64,000 nucleotides of DNA from Vibrio atypicus (GTDB taxonomy: Bacteria; Pseudomonadota; Gammaproteobacteria; Enterobacterales; Vibrionaceae): positions 186,001 through 250,000 of the forward strand of contig NZ_BLID01000004.1 in the NCBI RefSeq assembly GCF_009811315.1. Direction: 5' to 3'. Positions 35,388-43,531 of this stretch are shown piece by piece. Numbering within the stretch: the first letter of the stretch is position 1; each line of letters begins with the position of its first letter. The notes below the pieces were generated by a model, which was given only the letters and a program-made list of their open reading frames with translations, searched no databases and was not told the origin of the DNA. The position numbers and the translations under genes are program-made.

Positions 35388-36272
35388 ATGCAAGAGGCTC
35401 TAACCTCACTTCAGCAGCGCAATAACGCTCAGCTTGAAGCGTGGCTTAATACATTCCCTCATCAGCAACAATCGCTGATCGAAGCCATGCGCTATGGCTT
35501 ACTGCTTGGCGGCAAAAGAGCACGCCCTTTCCTTGTTTACATTACTGGCCAAATGCTTGGATGTACGCTTGAAGAACTCGACACACCTGCAGCCGCAGTT
35601 GAGTGTATCCACGCTTACTCGTTGATCCATGATGATTTACCAGCAATGGATGACGATGAACTGCGCCGAGGCCAACCGACTTGTCACATCAAATTTGATG
35701 AAGCAACGGCAATCTTAACTGGTGATGCACTTCAAACACTGGCATTTACAATTTTAGCCGATGGTCATTTGAGCTCTGATGCTGAAAGCCAACGTATTAA
35801 AATGGTAAAAGTACTGGCTGAAGCTTCTGGCGCAGCGGGTATGTGTATGGGTCAGTCGCTCGACCTCGCAGCCGAAAACCGAAGTGTATCTCTACAAGAG
35901 TTGGAAGAGATTCATCGCAATAAAACTGGTGCACTAATGAAATGTGCAATCCGCCTTGGCGCATTGGCCGCTGGAGAAAAAGGTGTCGAAGTATTGCCTC
36001 TGCTTGATAAATACGCAGATGCCATCGGCCTGGCTTTCCAAGTTCAAGACGACATCTTAGATATTATTAGTGATACAGAAACGTTAGGGAAACCTCAAGG
36101 TTCTGATCAAGAAGCGAACAAAAGCACTTATCCAGCGCTACTTGGATTAGAAGGCGCTATTAACAAAGCTCACACTCTGTTAACTGAAGCACTTCAAGCA
36201 TTGGACGCAATCCCATACAATACAGAGTTACTCGAAGAGTTCGCCCGATATGTCATCGAGCGCAAGAACTAA
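35388..36272 (+). CDS. ispA: IspA, farnesyl diphosphate synthase
   Basis: 294 residues. The first aspartate-rich motif is IHDDLPAMDDDELRRG and the second QVQDDILDIISD. GGKRARPFLVY is the basic substrate site. It condenses dimethylallyl and isopentenyl diphosphates to farnesyl diphosphate for quinones and undecaprenyl carriers. It lies between xseB (21 bp) and dxs (20 bp). Confidence 0.97.
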   Translation: MQEALTSLQQRNNAQLEAWLNTFPHQQQSLIEAMRYGLLLGGKRARPFLVYITGQMLGCTLEELDTPAAAVECIHAYSLIHDDLPAMDDDELRRGQPTCHIKFDEATAILTGDALQTLAFTILADGHLSSDAESQRIKMVKVLAEASGAAGMCMGQSLDLAAENRSVSLQELEEIHRNKTGALMKCAIRLGALAAGEKGVEVLPLLDKYADAIGLAFQVQDDILDIISDTETLGKPQGSDQEANKSTYPALLGLEGAINKAHTLLTEALQALDAIPYNTELLEEFARYVIERKN

Positions 36273-36292
36273 CACAATAAGCGCGCAATTAT

Positions 36293-38158
36293 ATGACTCT
36301 TGATATTTCAAAGTACCCAACACTGGCACTGGCTGATACGCCAGATGAGCTGCGTAGTCTTCCAAAAGAAGTACTACCAAAGTTATGTGATGAACTACGT
36401 ACTTACTTATTGAATTCCGTTAGCCAATCTAGTGGTCACCTTGCTTCTGGCTTAGGCACGGTGGAACTGACTGTTGCATTACATTACGTCTACAACACAC
36501 CTTTTGATCAACTTGTATGGGATGTAGGTCACCAAGCCTACCCCCACAAGATTCTTACAGGTCGTCGCGATCAAATGCCGACTATTCGCCAGAAAGACGG
36601 CTTACACCCTTTTCCATGGCGTGAAGAGAGTGAATACGACACTCTGTCGGTAGGTCATTCTTCGACTTCAATCAGTGCGGCACTTGGTATGGCGATCAGT
36701 GCCGGCAAAGAAGACCAGAATCGCAAAGTCGTTAGCGTCATTGGTGATGGTGCGATTACAGCCGGTATGGCATTTGAGGCAATGAACCACGCAGGTGATG
36801 TTCACCCTGACATGCTGGTTATTCTGAATGACAACGAAATGTCGATTTCAGAGAACGTTGGCGCTCTTAACAATCACCTTGCTCAAGTGCTTTCTGGTAG
36901 CCTTTATACCTCTATCCGTGAAGGCGGCAAAAAAGTACTTTCTGGTGTTCCACCGATCAAAGAGTTAGTTCGCCGCACGGAAGAGCATCTTAAAGGCATG
37001 GTAGTACCTGGCACGCTGTTTGAAGAGCTAGGTTTCAACTACATTGGCCCAGTCGATGGCCATGATGTGAATGAACTGGTTAAAACGCTTAAGAATATGC
37101 GAGAGCTTAAAGGCCCGCAGTTCTTGCACATTATGACTAAAAAAGGCAAAGGCTATGAGCCAGCGGAAAAAGATCCGATTGGTTACCACGGCGTGCCAAA
37201 ATTTGACCCAAGCCACCATTCTCTACCAAAGAGCAGCGGCGGAAAGCCAAGTTTCTCTAAGATTTTTGGCGACTTCCTATGTGACATGGCTGCACAAGAT
37301 CCAAAACTCATGGCAATTACGCCAGCAATGCGTGAAGGTTCTGGCATGGTACGTTTCTCGAAAGAGTTCCCAGACCAGTACTTTGATGTGGCGATTGCTG
37401 AACAACATGCTGTGACGTTGGCAACAGGTATGGCGATTGCGGGTGACCATCCAATCGTAGCGATTTACTCCACCTTCCTTCAGCGTGGTTACGATCAGTT
37501 GATTCATGATGTCGCAATCATGGATCTACCTGTCATGTTTGCCATTGACCGCGCGGGTTTGGTTGGCGCTGATGGTCAAACTCACCAAGGTGCATTTGAT
37601 CTTAGCTTCATGCGTTGTATTCCAAACATGGTAATCATGGCACCAAGTGACGAGAACGAATGTCGTCAAATGCTTTACACCGGCCATAAACATACAGGCC
37701 CATCGGCTGTTCGCTACCCTCGTGGTACAGGCTTAGGCACCGAGATCGAGAAAGCATTCACTGCAATGGAAATCGGTAAAGGCCGCATAGTTCGTCAAGG
37801 CGAAAAAGTGGCGATTCTGAGCTTTGGTACCTTCTTAGGTAATGCTCTTGAAGCTGCTGAATCCCTCAATGCAACCGTGGCCGATATGCGCTTTGTGAAG
37901 CCACTTGATGAAGCGTTGATCAAGCAACTTGCCGCAGACCACGATGTGCTCGTCACACTGGAAGAAAACGCGATTGCTGGTGGCGCTGGGGCAGGCGTTA
38001 TTGAATTCATGATGAAAGAAAAGTTACTAAAGCCTGTCTTGAACTTAGGTCTTCCTGATGAGTTTGTTCATCAAGGCACTCAAGATGAGCTGCACGCAGA
38101 ACTCGGCTTAGATGCGAAAGGCATCGAAAAAGCCATTGTTGAGTATCTAGCAAAGTAA
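36293..38158 (+). CDS. dxs: Dxs, 1-deoxy-D-xylulose-5-phosphate synthase
   Basis: 621 residues, the usual size. A thiamine-diphosphate enzyme that joins pyruvate and glyceraldehyde 3-phosphate in the first step of the MEP pathway. [18 protein letters not shown] with NDNEMSIS is the cofactor and metal motif; the transketolase central domain has [17 protein letters not shown], and the C-terminal domain [12 protein letters not shown]. Co-transcription with ispA links both ends of precursor supply. A terminator follows. Confidence 0.98.
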   Translation: MTLDISKYPTLALADTPDELRSLPKEVLPKLCDELRTYLLNSVSQSSGHLASGLGTVELTVALHYVYNTPFDQLVWDVGHQAYPHKILTGRRDQMPTIRQKDGLHPFPWREESEYDTLSVGHSSTSISAALGMAISAGKEDQNRKVVSVIGDGAITAGMAFEAMNHAGDVHPDMLVILNDNEMSISENVGALNNHLAQVLSGSLYTSIREGGKKVLSGVPPIKELVRRTEEHLKGMVVPGTLFEELGFNYIGPVDGHDVNELVKTLKNMRELKGPQFLHIMTKKGKGYEPAEKDPIGYHGVPKFDPSHHSLPKSSGGKPSFSKIFGDFLCDMAAQDPKLMAITPAMREGSGMVRFSKEFPDQYFDVAIAEQHAVTLATGMAIAGDHPIVAIYSTFLQRGYDQLIHDVAIMDLPVMFAIDRAGLVGADGQTHQGAFDLSFMRCIPNMVIMAPSDENECRQMLYTGHKHTGPSAVRYPRGTGLGTEIEKAFTAMEIGKGRIVRQGEKVAILSFGTFLGNALEAAESLNATVADMRFVKPLDEALIKQLAADHDVLVTLEENAIAGGAGAGVIEFMMKEKLLKPVLNLGLPDEFVHQGTQDELHAELGLDAKGIEKAIVEYLAK

Positions 38159-38183
38159 TCAGCTCTCTTCACTGAAACATTAA

Positions 38184-38209
38184 AAAGCCCTCATTCGAGG
38201 GCTTTTGTT
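38184..38209. terminator. dxs/truC bidirectional terminator
   Basis: AAAAGCCCTC-attc-GAGGGCTTTT (38184-38206) with A- and T-runs on the two sides, between convergent dxs and truC. Confidence 0.9.
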
Positions 38210-38222
38210 TATCTAAACGAAT

Positions 38223-38945
38223 TTACTGCGGCATAGACCAGTTAAACTCCTCAAAGAGTTTTTGCCAGGTTTCATCCACACTCGCTTCTATCGTCAATGT
38301 TTGTTCGGTAAAAGGATGAACAAACGTCAATGATGATGCATGCAGTAATAACCGGTGCGAGTCGTACACGTCTCTGAACAGCTTATTATGCTTACCATCA
38401 CCATGAGTCGTATCACCAACAATAGGATGGCGTAGGTGCGCCATATGGCGTCTCAACTGGTGTTTACGCCCTGTTAACGGCTTCATTTCCATTAAACAGT
38501 AGCGAGTCGTTGGAAACCGCCCCGTAGAGTGCGGCACTTCAACTTGCGCTAACGGTTTATAATCGGTAACCGCTTCTTGTGGCTCTTTCTCTTTGCTAGC
38601 GTGTTTATCGGCAATCTTGTCGAGCTCGACTTTCAACGCATAATCCAAACGACCTTCTTCTAAAATCCAACCACGAACAATCGCATGGTAGGTTTTTTCC
38701 ATTTCATGATTGGCGAACATCGGCATCACTTGCGATGCAACTTCGCTCGACAAAGCAAATATAAGCACGCCCGAAGTCGGTCTATCTAAACGGTGCAGTG
38801 GAAACACGTGCTGACCAATCTGATCACGCAGAGTTTGCATTACAAATTGTGTTTCGTGTTTGTCTAACCAACTGCGGTGAACCAACATACCTGCAGGCTT
38901 GTTGACGGCAACAAAATACTCATCCTGATAAATGATTTCTAGCAT
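38223..38945 (-). CDS. truC: TruC, tRNA pseudouridine-65 synthase
   Basis: 240 residues from the ATG at 38945, which overlaps the yqcC stop as TGATG. RluA-family motifs are VNKPAGMLVHRSWL, LHRLDRPTSGVLIFA (catalytic aspartate) and GRKHQLRRHMAHLRHPIVGDTTHG. It makes pseudouridine 65 in tRNA. The yqcC-truC pair is the same as in E. coli, which supports the name over other RluA-type enzymes. Confidence 0.93.
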   Translation of the reverse strand: MLEIIYQDEYFVAVNKPAGMLVHRSWLDKHETQFVMQTLRDQIGQHVFPLHRLDRPTSGVLIFALSSEVASQVMPMFANHEMEKTYHAIVRGWILEEGRLDYALKVELDKIADKHASKEKEPQEAVTDYKPLAQVEVPHSTGRFPTTRYCLMEMKPLTGRKHQLRRHMAHLRHPIVGDTTHGDGKHNKLFRDVYDSHRLLLHASSLTFVHPFTEQTLTIEASVDETWQKLFEEFNWSMPQ

Positions 38946-39259
38946 CAGGCGCAAACCTCATCAATCGAAGCTAATAGTGTTAATAGTGGTTTATATTCAG
39001 GGTGCTCTTTCCAGCACTCTTCAAAATAGGGCGTGATCGAAAAGCCGCGTGGTAAAGACATCTCTTGTTTGATCAAAATGTGCATCTTCTCTAAGAAAAT
39101 CCACTGTAGCCATTCTTCCGGCTGGAGCGTATCCACAGCGAACGGCTCTTGGCTTAACATTGCTTGCGGTTCTGGTATTTGCTCTTGCCATAAGCCAACC
39201 GCCTGCATTTGCTGAGGAATTTGCTCTAAAAGGTGTAACAATTGTTGTGCTTTTGTCAT
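38945..39259 (-). CDS. yqcC: YqcC family protein
   Basis: 104 residues, helical and cytosolic, with LLEQIPQQMQAVGLWQ and EEWLQWIFLEKMHILI, the DUF446/YqcC pattern. It precedes truC with a one-base stop/start overlap. No function is established; context suggests a link to TruC. Confidence 0.88.
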   Translation of the reverse strand: MTKAQQLLHLLEQIPQQMQAVGLWQEQIPEPQAMLSQEPFAVDTLQPEEWLQWIFLEKMHILIKQEMSLPRGFSITPYFEECWKEHPEYKPLLTLLASIDEVCA

Positions 39260-39335
39260 AAACCCATCACGTTGACCTTGAAAATAGGCGTAAGAGTACC
39301 ATTTATATAGGAAATAAAGTTAGGACTATTCTCTA

Positions 39336-40373
39336 ATGGAAACCATTCATACTCTTACCCAGCTACTGACTGAAAGCCATTGCCAATACCAAGTGTACGA
39401 CCTTGGCCGCCGCATTCGTCATATCGACAGCAAAACCTTTGCCGATGTTGAACAAGGCCTAATGCCTTACCCGTTTCCAATGCAACGTAAAGCCCATTTA
39501 GCCATCGCTTATTGGAACGAACATAAGCAACCTTGGATTTGGTTCTTAAAGTTTGAGCTAGACGAACGAGGTCTATTCAAACAAGCGGATATTGGCAACT
39601 TCCTCAAGTATGTCATCGAAGCGATGGGAACACGCATTAATCAAGATATGAGTGAAGACCAACAACAGAAGCTGGCCAATAACCCATACACATTCAAGCC
39701 CGCTGAAGACAAAATGGCGGTTTTCCACTCCCAAATTCGTGCCAAGCTGGACTTACCTTGCAGCCAATATTACGAACATGCTCAACACTATTTTGCTGGA
39801 GGGCTTGGTTGGGACAAATGGCAAACTGTCGGCTTGCAAGGAGTAACGGATATCTGTGCGCGATTAGGCCAAGAGCAAAATGGCGTCAACCTGCGTAAAG
39901 CACTGCAACACTTACCCAATGAACCACTCTATGCTCTCCTTGGCGCTTTAGAGCATACAGGGATCCAAACCAAGCTTGCGCAGCGTATTGCGCAATTAGC
40001 TACAGAGCAAATTGATAGACAAAATCCAGATATCTTCTTGCTTGGAGCGCTGGCGAGAGCACTTTCAGGCGCCGAGAAAGAGATTGCAGAACCGGTACTG
40101 AAACAGATACTAAGTTCACCACGGTTAAGCCACCAAGAGGTACTTATCGGTATCGCAGGTCGCAGTTGGCACTTACTTGCTGATCCAGAGATCGCAGAAT
40201 TGTTCTTGCTACGTCTAGCTCAAACAGGAAACCAAGCTCTGTTCAATCAGCTGTTTGCCGATCTTGTTATGCTACCTGAGCTACGTATGGTGTTATTACC
40301 ACTGCTTCACTCTAGTCCTTCACAAGAATTAGCAGCAGCGCTGGTTTCTCTGCAGCAAGCAACTAAGGGATAA
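39336..40373 (+). CDS. DUF3549 family protein
   Basis: 345 residues, cytosolic, mostly helical. The N-terminal part (residues about 1-100: QYQVYDLGRRIRHI, MPYPFPMQRKAHLAIAYW) and the alpha-solenoid-like C-terminal half match DUF3549 of vibrios and relatives. Function unknown. It is followed 2 bp later by a DUF3301 gene, a stable pair. Confidence 0.8.
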   Translation: METIHTLTQLLTESHCQYQVYDLGRRIRHIDSKTFADVEQGLMPYPFPMQRKAHLAIAYWNEHKQPWIWFLKFELDERGLFKQADIGNFLKYVIEAMGTRINQDMSEDQQQKLANNPYTFKPAEDKMAVFHSQIRAKLDLPCSQYYEHAQHYFAGGLGWDKWQTVGLQGVTDICARLGQEQNGVNLRKALQHLPNEPLYALLGALEHTGIQTKLAQRIAQLATEQIDRQNPDIFLLGALARALSGAEKEIAEPVLKQILSSPRLSHQEVLIGIAGRSWHLLADPEIAELFLLRLAQTGNQALFNQLFADLVMLPELRMVLLPLLHSSPSQELAAALVSLQQATKG

Positions 40374-40375
40374 TT

Positions 40376-40675
40376 ATGATTAGTGACCTACTCGCGATCC
40401 TTGGCCTTACCGTGATTTGCTTTCTGTTCTGGCAACAGCGCCGACAAGCTGAACTTGCAAAAAGTATTGCCAACAGAAAATGTGAGCAGATGGATCTGCA
40501 ATTGATAAGCGTTGCACTAAAAGGTCACAAACTAAAAACGCCAGACGGTGTCTGGCGTTGGCATTCTATCTATCAATTTGAATTTTCATCTTTGGGCGAT
40601 GACTGCTATCAAGGTTCTTTGACTATGCAGGGATTCCACTTAACCAAGATTGACCTACCGCCGCATCGGATGTAA
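40376..40675 (+). CDS. DUF3301 membrane protein
   Basis: 99 residues. One N-terminal membrane helix (about 2-18) is followed by RRQAELAKSIANRKCEQMDLQ and a small beta domain with YQFEFSSLGDDCYQG, matching DUF3301. Function unknown. Its last 53 bp overlap the convergent GNAT gene, so both C-termini are encoded by the same DNA. Confidence 0.8.
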   Translation: MISDLLAILGLTVICFLFWQQRRQAELAKSIANRKCEQMDLQLISVALKGHKLKTPDGVWRWHSIYQFEFSSLGDDCYQGSLTMQGFHLTKIDLPPHRM

Positions 40676-41141
40676 ATAGAAATTCGTCATATGGGCCGAA
40701 CGTATCGCGTTTGTGAGCCGAGAATTCAAAACCTAATTTATTCAAAATTTTAATTGATGGCTGATGATCGATATTCGATGTCGCCATCACATGAGTCAGG
40801 TTGAGGTCTCGGACTGCTTTAGGAAAAAAAGCGACAAGCGCTTCGCTACCAATCCCCTTACCCCAAAAGGCTTTATCAAATAAATAGCCCAACTCAGGCT
40901 TAGTATCTAAATCTGAAATAAATACGTGCCCCATGTATTCACGAGTATGGCTATCAAGTACTGCTCTTGCATAGATATTACGGTCATGCAGCACTCGCTC
41001 AAACAGCTGTTTCGCTGAAGAGACCGTATGAGGCCCATTCATTTGAGCACGGTTCTTTGCACAGCAGTTAAGCAGTAAGAAGTCTGATTGTAACGACTCG
41101 TTATAAGGGACTAATAACGATCGGCGAGTCACTATTGTCAT
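40623..41141 (-). CDS. GNAT-family N-acetyltransferase (RimJ-like)
   Basis: 172 residues. The acetyl-CoA motif is in KAFWGKGIGSEALVAF, with NIDHQPSIKILNKLGFEF as the following RimJ/RimL-type helix. It would acetylate an amino group of a protein or small molecule; the substrate is not readable. It overlaps the convergent DUF3301 gene by 53 bp at the 3' end. Confidence 0.85.
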   Translation of the reverse strand: MTIVTRRSLLVPYNESLQSDFLLLNCCAKNRAQMNGPHTVSSAKQLFERVLHDRNIYARAVLDSHTREYMGHVFISDLDTKPELGYLFDKAFWGKGIGSEALVAFFPKAVRDLNLTHVMATSNIDHQPSIKILNKLGFEFSAHKRDTFGPYDEFLFTSDAAVGQSWLSGIPA

Positions 41142-41325
41142 AAGACATCCTTGTATACAGCAAGCTGTAAATTGTTTTTCTGGTTACCGTGTGCACCAAA
41201 CAAATTCGAATCACGAGCTTATTTGGGTGGGTGTAAAACAAAGCCGAAAAGTTATACCAACTGAAGATTTTTATTATTGATCTAGATTGTTTTTTGTTCG
41301 ATGTCGTGTGAAAAAATCACAGATT

Positions 41326-41725
41326 AAGAAAAGCCCCGACACTTGCGTATCGGGGCTATAGTCTTACTCGCAGCAATCCGGCTACAAAAAATGCTCCATG
41401 CATCTTCCTTAATAGCTACTGAATCCTTCAGTAATATCCTAACGTCGCCTTCCTAGCGGTGTCCAAATCATCCTGAATGCTAACATTCCTCGTCAGCACA
41501 CATCACTTGTTCCTTGAGCGGTGTCCTTGGTATCTTCCTGATACTGTCCTTCCTCATCCTAGAGGTGTCCATGTCAGTCCTTTGTCGCTGATATCCTATC
41601 AACGATTGTGTCCTTACAATGTCCTTCACTCCATGCTGGTCAGTATTCCGCACTAACCAAATCTTCATCCTGAAGATAACCAAATCCTTGGCTTTTTCCT
41701 GTTCCGTGTCAGCATCCTTCCGACA
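41326..41725 (-). ncRNA. csrB: CsrB-family RNA that sequesters CsrA
   Basis: A stretch of about 400 nt with no credible ORF holds about 28 GGA motifs on the minus strand, far above chance, many in hairpin loops. Examples are ACTGAAGGATTCAGT (41432-41418), GTATCAGGAAGATAC, and ATCTTCAGGATGAAGAT. It ends in a rho-independent terminator, GCCCCGA and TCGGGGC (41356-41333) followed by CTTTTCTT. This is the design of CsrB/CsrC/RsmZ RNAs that bind many CsrA dimers and free target mRNAs. Vibrios carry several copies; which one this is cannot be told. The 5' end is placed from the promoter. Confidence 0.92.
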
Positions 41726-41731
41726 GCTTCT

Positions 41732-41759
41732 AATTTACCCTAATAAGCTTTTTAGGCAA
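41732..41759 (-). promoter_or_regulatory. Putative csrB promoter
   Basis: On the minus strand TTGCCT (41759-41754), a 16-bp spacer and TAAATT (41737-41732) give a plausible sigma-70 promoter with a start near 41725, just before the first GGA motif. Confidence 0.55.
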
Positions 41760-41884
41760 TCCACTACAACAAACACTTTGCTGAAACAAGAAAGTAATAA
41801 ATTAAATTAAATAATAAAAACAAACAGTTAACGTCAAGTATTTCCATTTTTTCGCGACATAAACTCTAGTTGTCTTACATTCAA

Positions 41885-41902
41885 TGTAAGAGATCTCGCA
41901 CA
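41885..41902. promoter_or_regulatory. Candidate VarA/UvrY (GacA) box
   Basis: TGTAAGAGATCTCGCACA matches the GacA-type consensus TGTAAG-N6-CTTACA at 10 of 12 defined bases and shares the core GAGATCTC with the E. coli UvrY box. It lies about 160 bp upstream of the csrB start, the distance usual for this activator. A second overlapping palindrome, CTTACA (41874-41879) and TGTAAG (41885-41890), shares its left arm. Confidence 0.7.
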
Positions 41903-41980
41903 CAGCAGTACCAAATTTTCTATTCGCCAAAAAGCCTGCTCGACAGTAATATTACCCTAACGACCAAATATGGAGGTTTT

Positions 41981-42265
41981 ATGCTTACCCAAGATGTTAG
42001 CCAAGAGCTAAAAGAAATCCTTGAGCAACTACACTCGGAAGGAAAAGAAGCAACTGTTGCTATGGTAAAAGCGCGCCTGAGTACCCCAGTACCCATGCCA
42101 GCACTCATCACAACGATTAAAAGCTGGAAGCAGTCAAATCGCGTACCAAAGGTAGAAGTTGCCTCTCAGCAAGAAACTCAATTAGATCGAGTTGCAGAAT
42201 TAGAAAAGCAAGTCGCCGAACTCACCCAAAGACTCGTTGCTTTAGAAAAAATTCTCAATGTTTGA
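41981..42265 (+). CDS. Small helical protein with C-terminal coiled coil, possibly DNA-binding
   Basis: 94 residues from the ATG at 41981, chosen because GGAGG lies seven bases upstream; an upstream in-frame extension to 41870 would cover the VarA-like box. Residues about 1-55 (EATVAMVKARLSTPVPMPALITTIKSWKQ) resemble the helical DNA-binding start of KfrA-like proteins. Residues about 64-93 form a leucine-rich coiled coil. It diverges from csrB. I do not recognise a named family. Confidence 0.6.
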   Translation: MLTQDVSQELKEILEQLHSEGKEATVAMVKARLSTPVPMPALITTIKSWKQSNRVPKVEVASQQETQLDRVAELEKQVAELTQRLVALEKILNV

Positions 42266-42316
42266 TCGAAATCCCCTCTTGACACTCCAACCTTTATAAA
42301 CAGGTGTCAAACTGAT

Positions 42317-42345
42317 AAAAATCAGCCAGTTACATGGCTGATTTT
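42317..42345 (+). terminator. Terminator of the coiled-coil protein gene
   Basis: AAAATCAGCCA and TGGCTGATTTT (42335-42345) pair around a 6-nt loop, about 50 bp after the stop. The T-run is part of the stem, so strength is moderate. Confidence 0.65.
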
Positions 42346-42469
42346 AAGTATACAAGGCAACAAAATGCGAGCTATATCATAGTTTACAGATACCACTAAT
42401 TATACACTTACACATAATCAATCAATTGCACTACCACATTAATAAAGTGCTTCAGTCAATGGTCATTCT

Positions 42470-43531
42470 ATGTCAGTAACAGATCTCGGCCAGAAGCGAT
42501 TCAGGTTTACAACGCCGTTCTTTCAATTCTCCCCATCAGCCCTTATCACTATTCTTTTTTGGGCTTTTACAACCAGTATCGCATTGGCTACCAATGTTCC
42601 ATTTAAGCCAGTAGTGCTTTTTCAAGGAGAGGTTCAACCAGGCTCCTATCTACACCTTATTGACTCAGGCATTCACCGTTTCGAACAATCAACTGGTATC
42701 TCGGTAAAGCGCATTCAGCTCAAGCCTAGCAATACTGGCTACTTGGCAGAGTTAGAACGTGCGGCTCAAGAAGGGTACAGCCCGGTTATCGTTCAAGACT
42801 CAAATGCTATTAGCTCTTTTCCTGAAGTCGCTAAACAGTATCCTTCTGTTCGCTTTATTTCGCTTGATGTGGCCTACCATGTACCCAATATCCTCGGTAT
42901 CACCTTCAATCACGCAGAAGGGGCTTATATTATCGGCTACTTGAGTGGACTGAAAACCAAAACAAACAAAGTTGGTTTCATTGGTGGTATCGATGTACCT
43001 GTCATCAACCATTTTAGATGCGGCTATCAACTTGGTGTTAAGGATGCGAATCCAAAAGCTTCCGTAACCAGCCGATTCATCAACAACGGCGCTTACTCTT
43101 GGGATGATATCGATACAGCGACAAAACTCGCTAAGCAGCTACTAAACCAAGATATCGACGTTATTTTCCCTGTTGCTGGATACGCGAGCCTTGGTGTTGT
43201 CGATACCATCAAGAAACAAGGTCATGGTTACAGTTTTGGTATTGACTTTGACTACTCGCACGACTATCCCAATACGACGCTCGCGTCACTAGAAAAGAAA
43301 GTCGACGTCGCCATTTACGCCGCATTAATGCAGCTAAACAAGGGAATTTGGACCGGAAACCATAAACAATTTGGTGTAAAGCAGAATGTTATTTCAGTTT
43401 CGATTAACCAAAACAACCCTGATTTAACGCCGAGTGACAAAGAGAAAGTTAATCAACTATTAGTCGAGCTAAAAGGAAAGAGCAGCATCATCTCGCAAAA
43501 GATTGATCAGCACTGTGCATCACTGCTATGA
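42470..43531 (+). CDS. BMP-family periplasmic binding protein, likely sensor partner
   Basis: 353 residues. An unusually long N-region precedes a signal peptide (hydrophobic core about 25-43, ending ALA). The mature protein fits the BMP/Med/PnrA substrate-binding family, which binds nucleosides in studied members: a first lobe with ELERAAQEGYSPVIV, then FISLDVAYHVPNILGITFNHAEGAY, KVGFIGGIDVPVINHF and DVIFPVAGYASLGV. No ABC permease or ATPase gene is nearby. Its TGA overlaps the ATG of a membrane diguanylate cyclase, so a sensing role for that cyclase is inferred. Confidence 0.82.
   Translation: MSVTDLGQKRFRFTTPFFQFSPSALITILFWAFTTSIALATNVPFKPVVLFQGEVQPGSYLHLIDSGIHRFEQSTGISVKRIQLKPSNTGYLAELERAAQEGYSPVIVQDSNAISSFPEVAKQYPSVRFISLDVAYHVPNILGITFNHAEGAYIIGYLSGLKTKTNKVGFIGGIDVPVINHFRCGYQLGVKDANPKASVTSRFINNGAYSWDDIDTATKLAKQLLNQDIDVIFPVAGYASLGVVDTIKKQGHGYSFGIDFDYSHDYPNTTLASLEKKVDVAIYAALMQLNKGIWTGNHKQFGVKQNVISVSINQNNPDLTPSDKEKVNQLLVELKGKSSIISQKIDQHCASLL

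Noticed and set aside
41480-41810. Short ORFs on both strands (67 and 63 codons)
   Set aside because: They lie inside the CsrB-type RNA and its promoter. The GGA repeats and hairpins explain the sequence; the peptides have no family features or ribosome sites.
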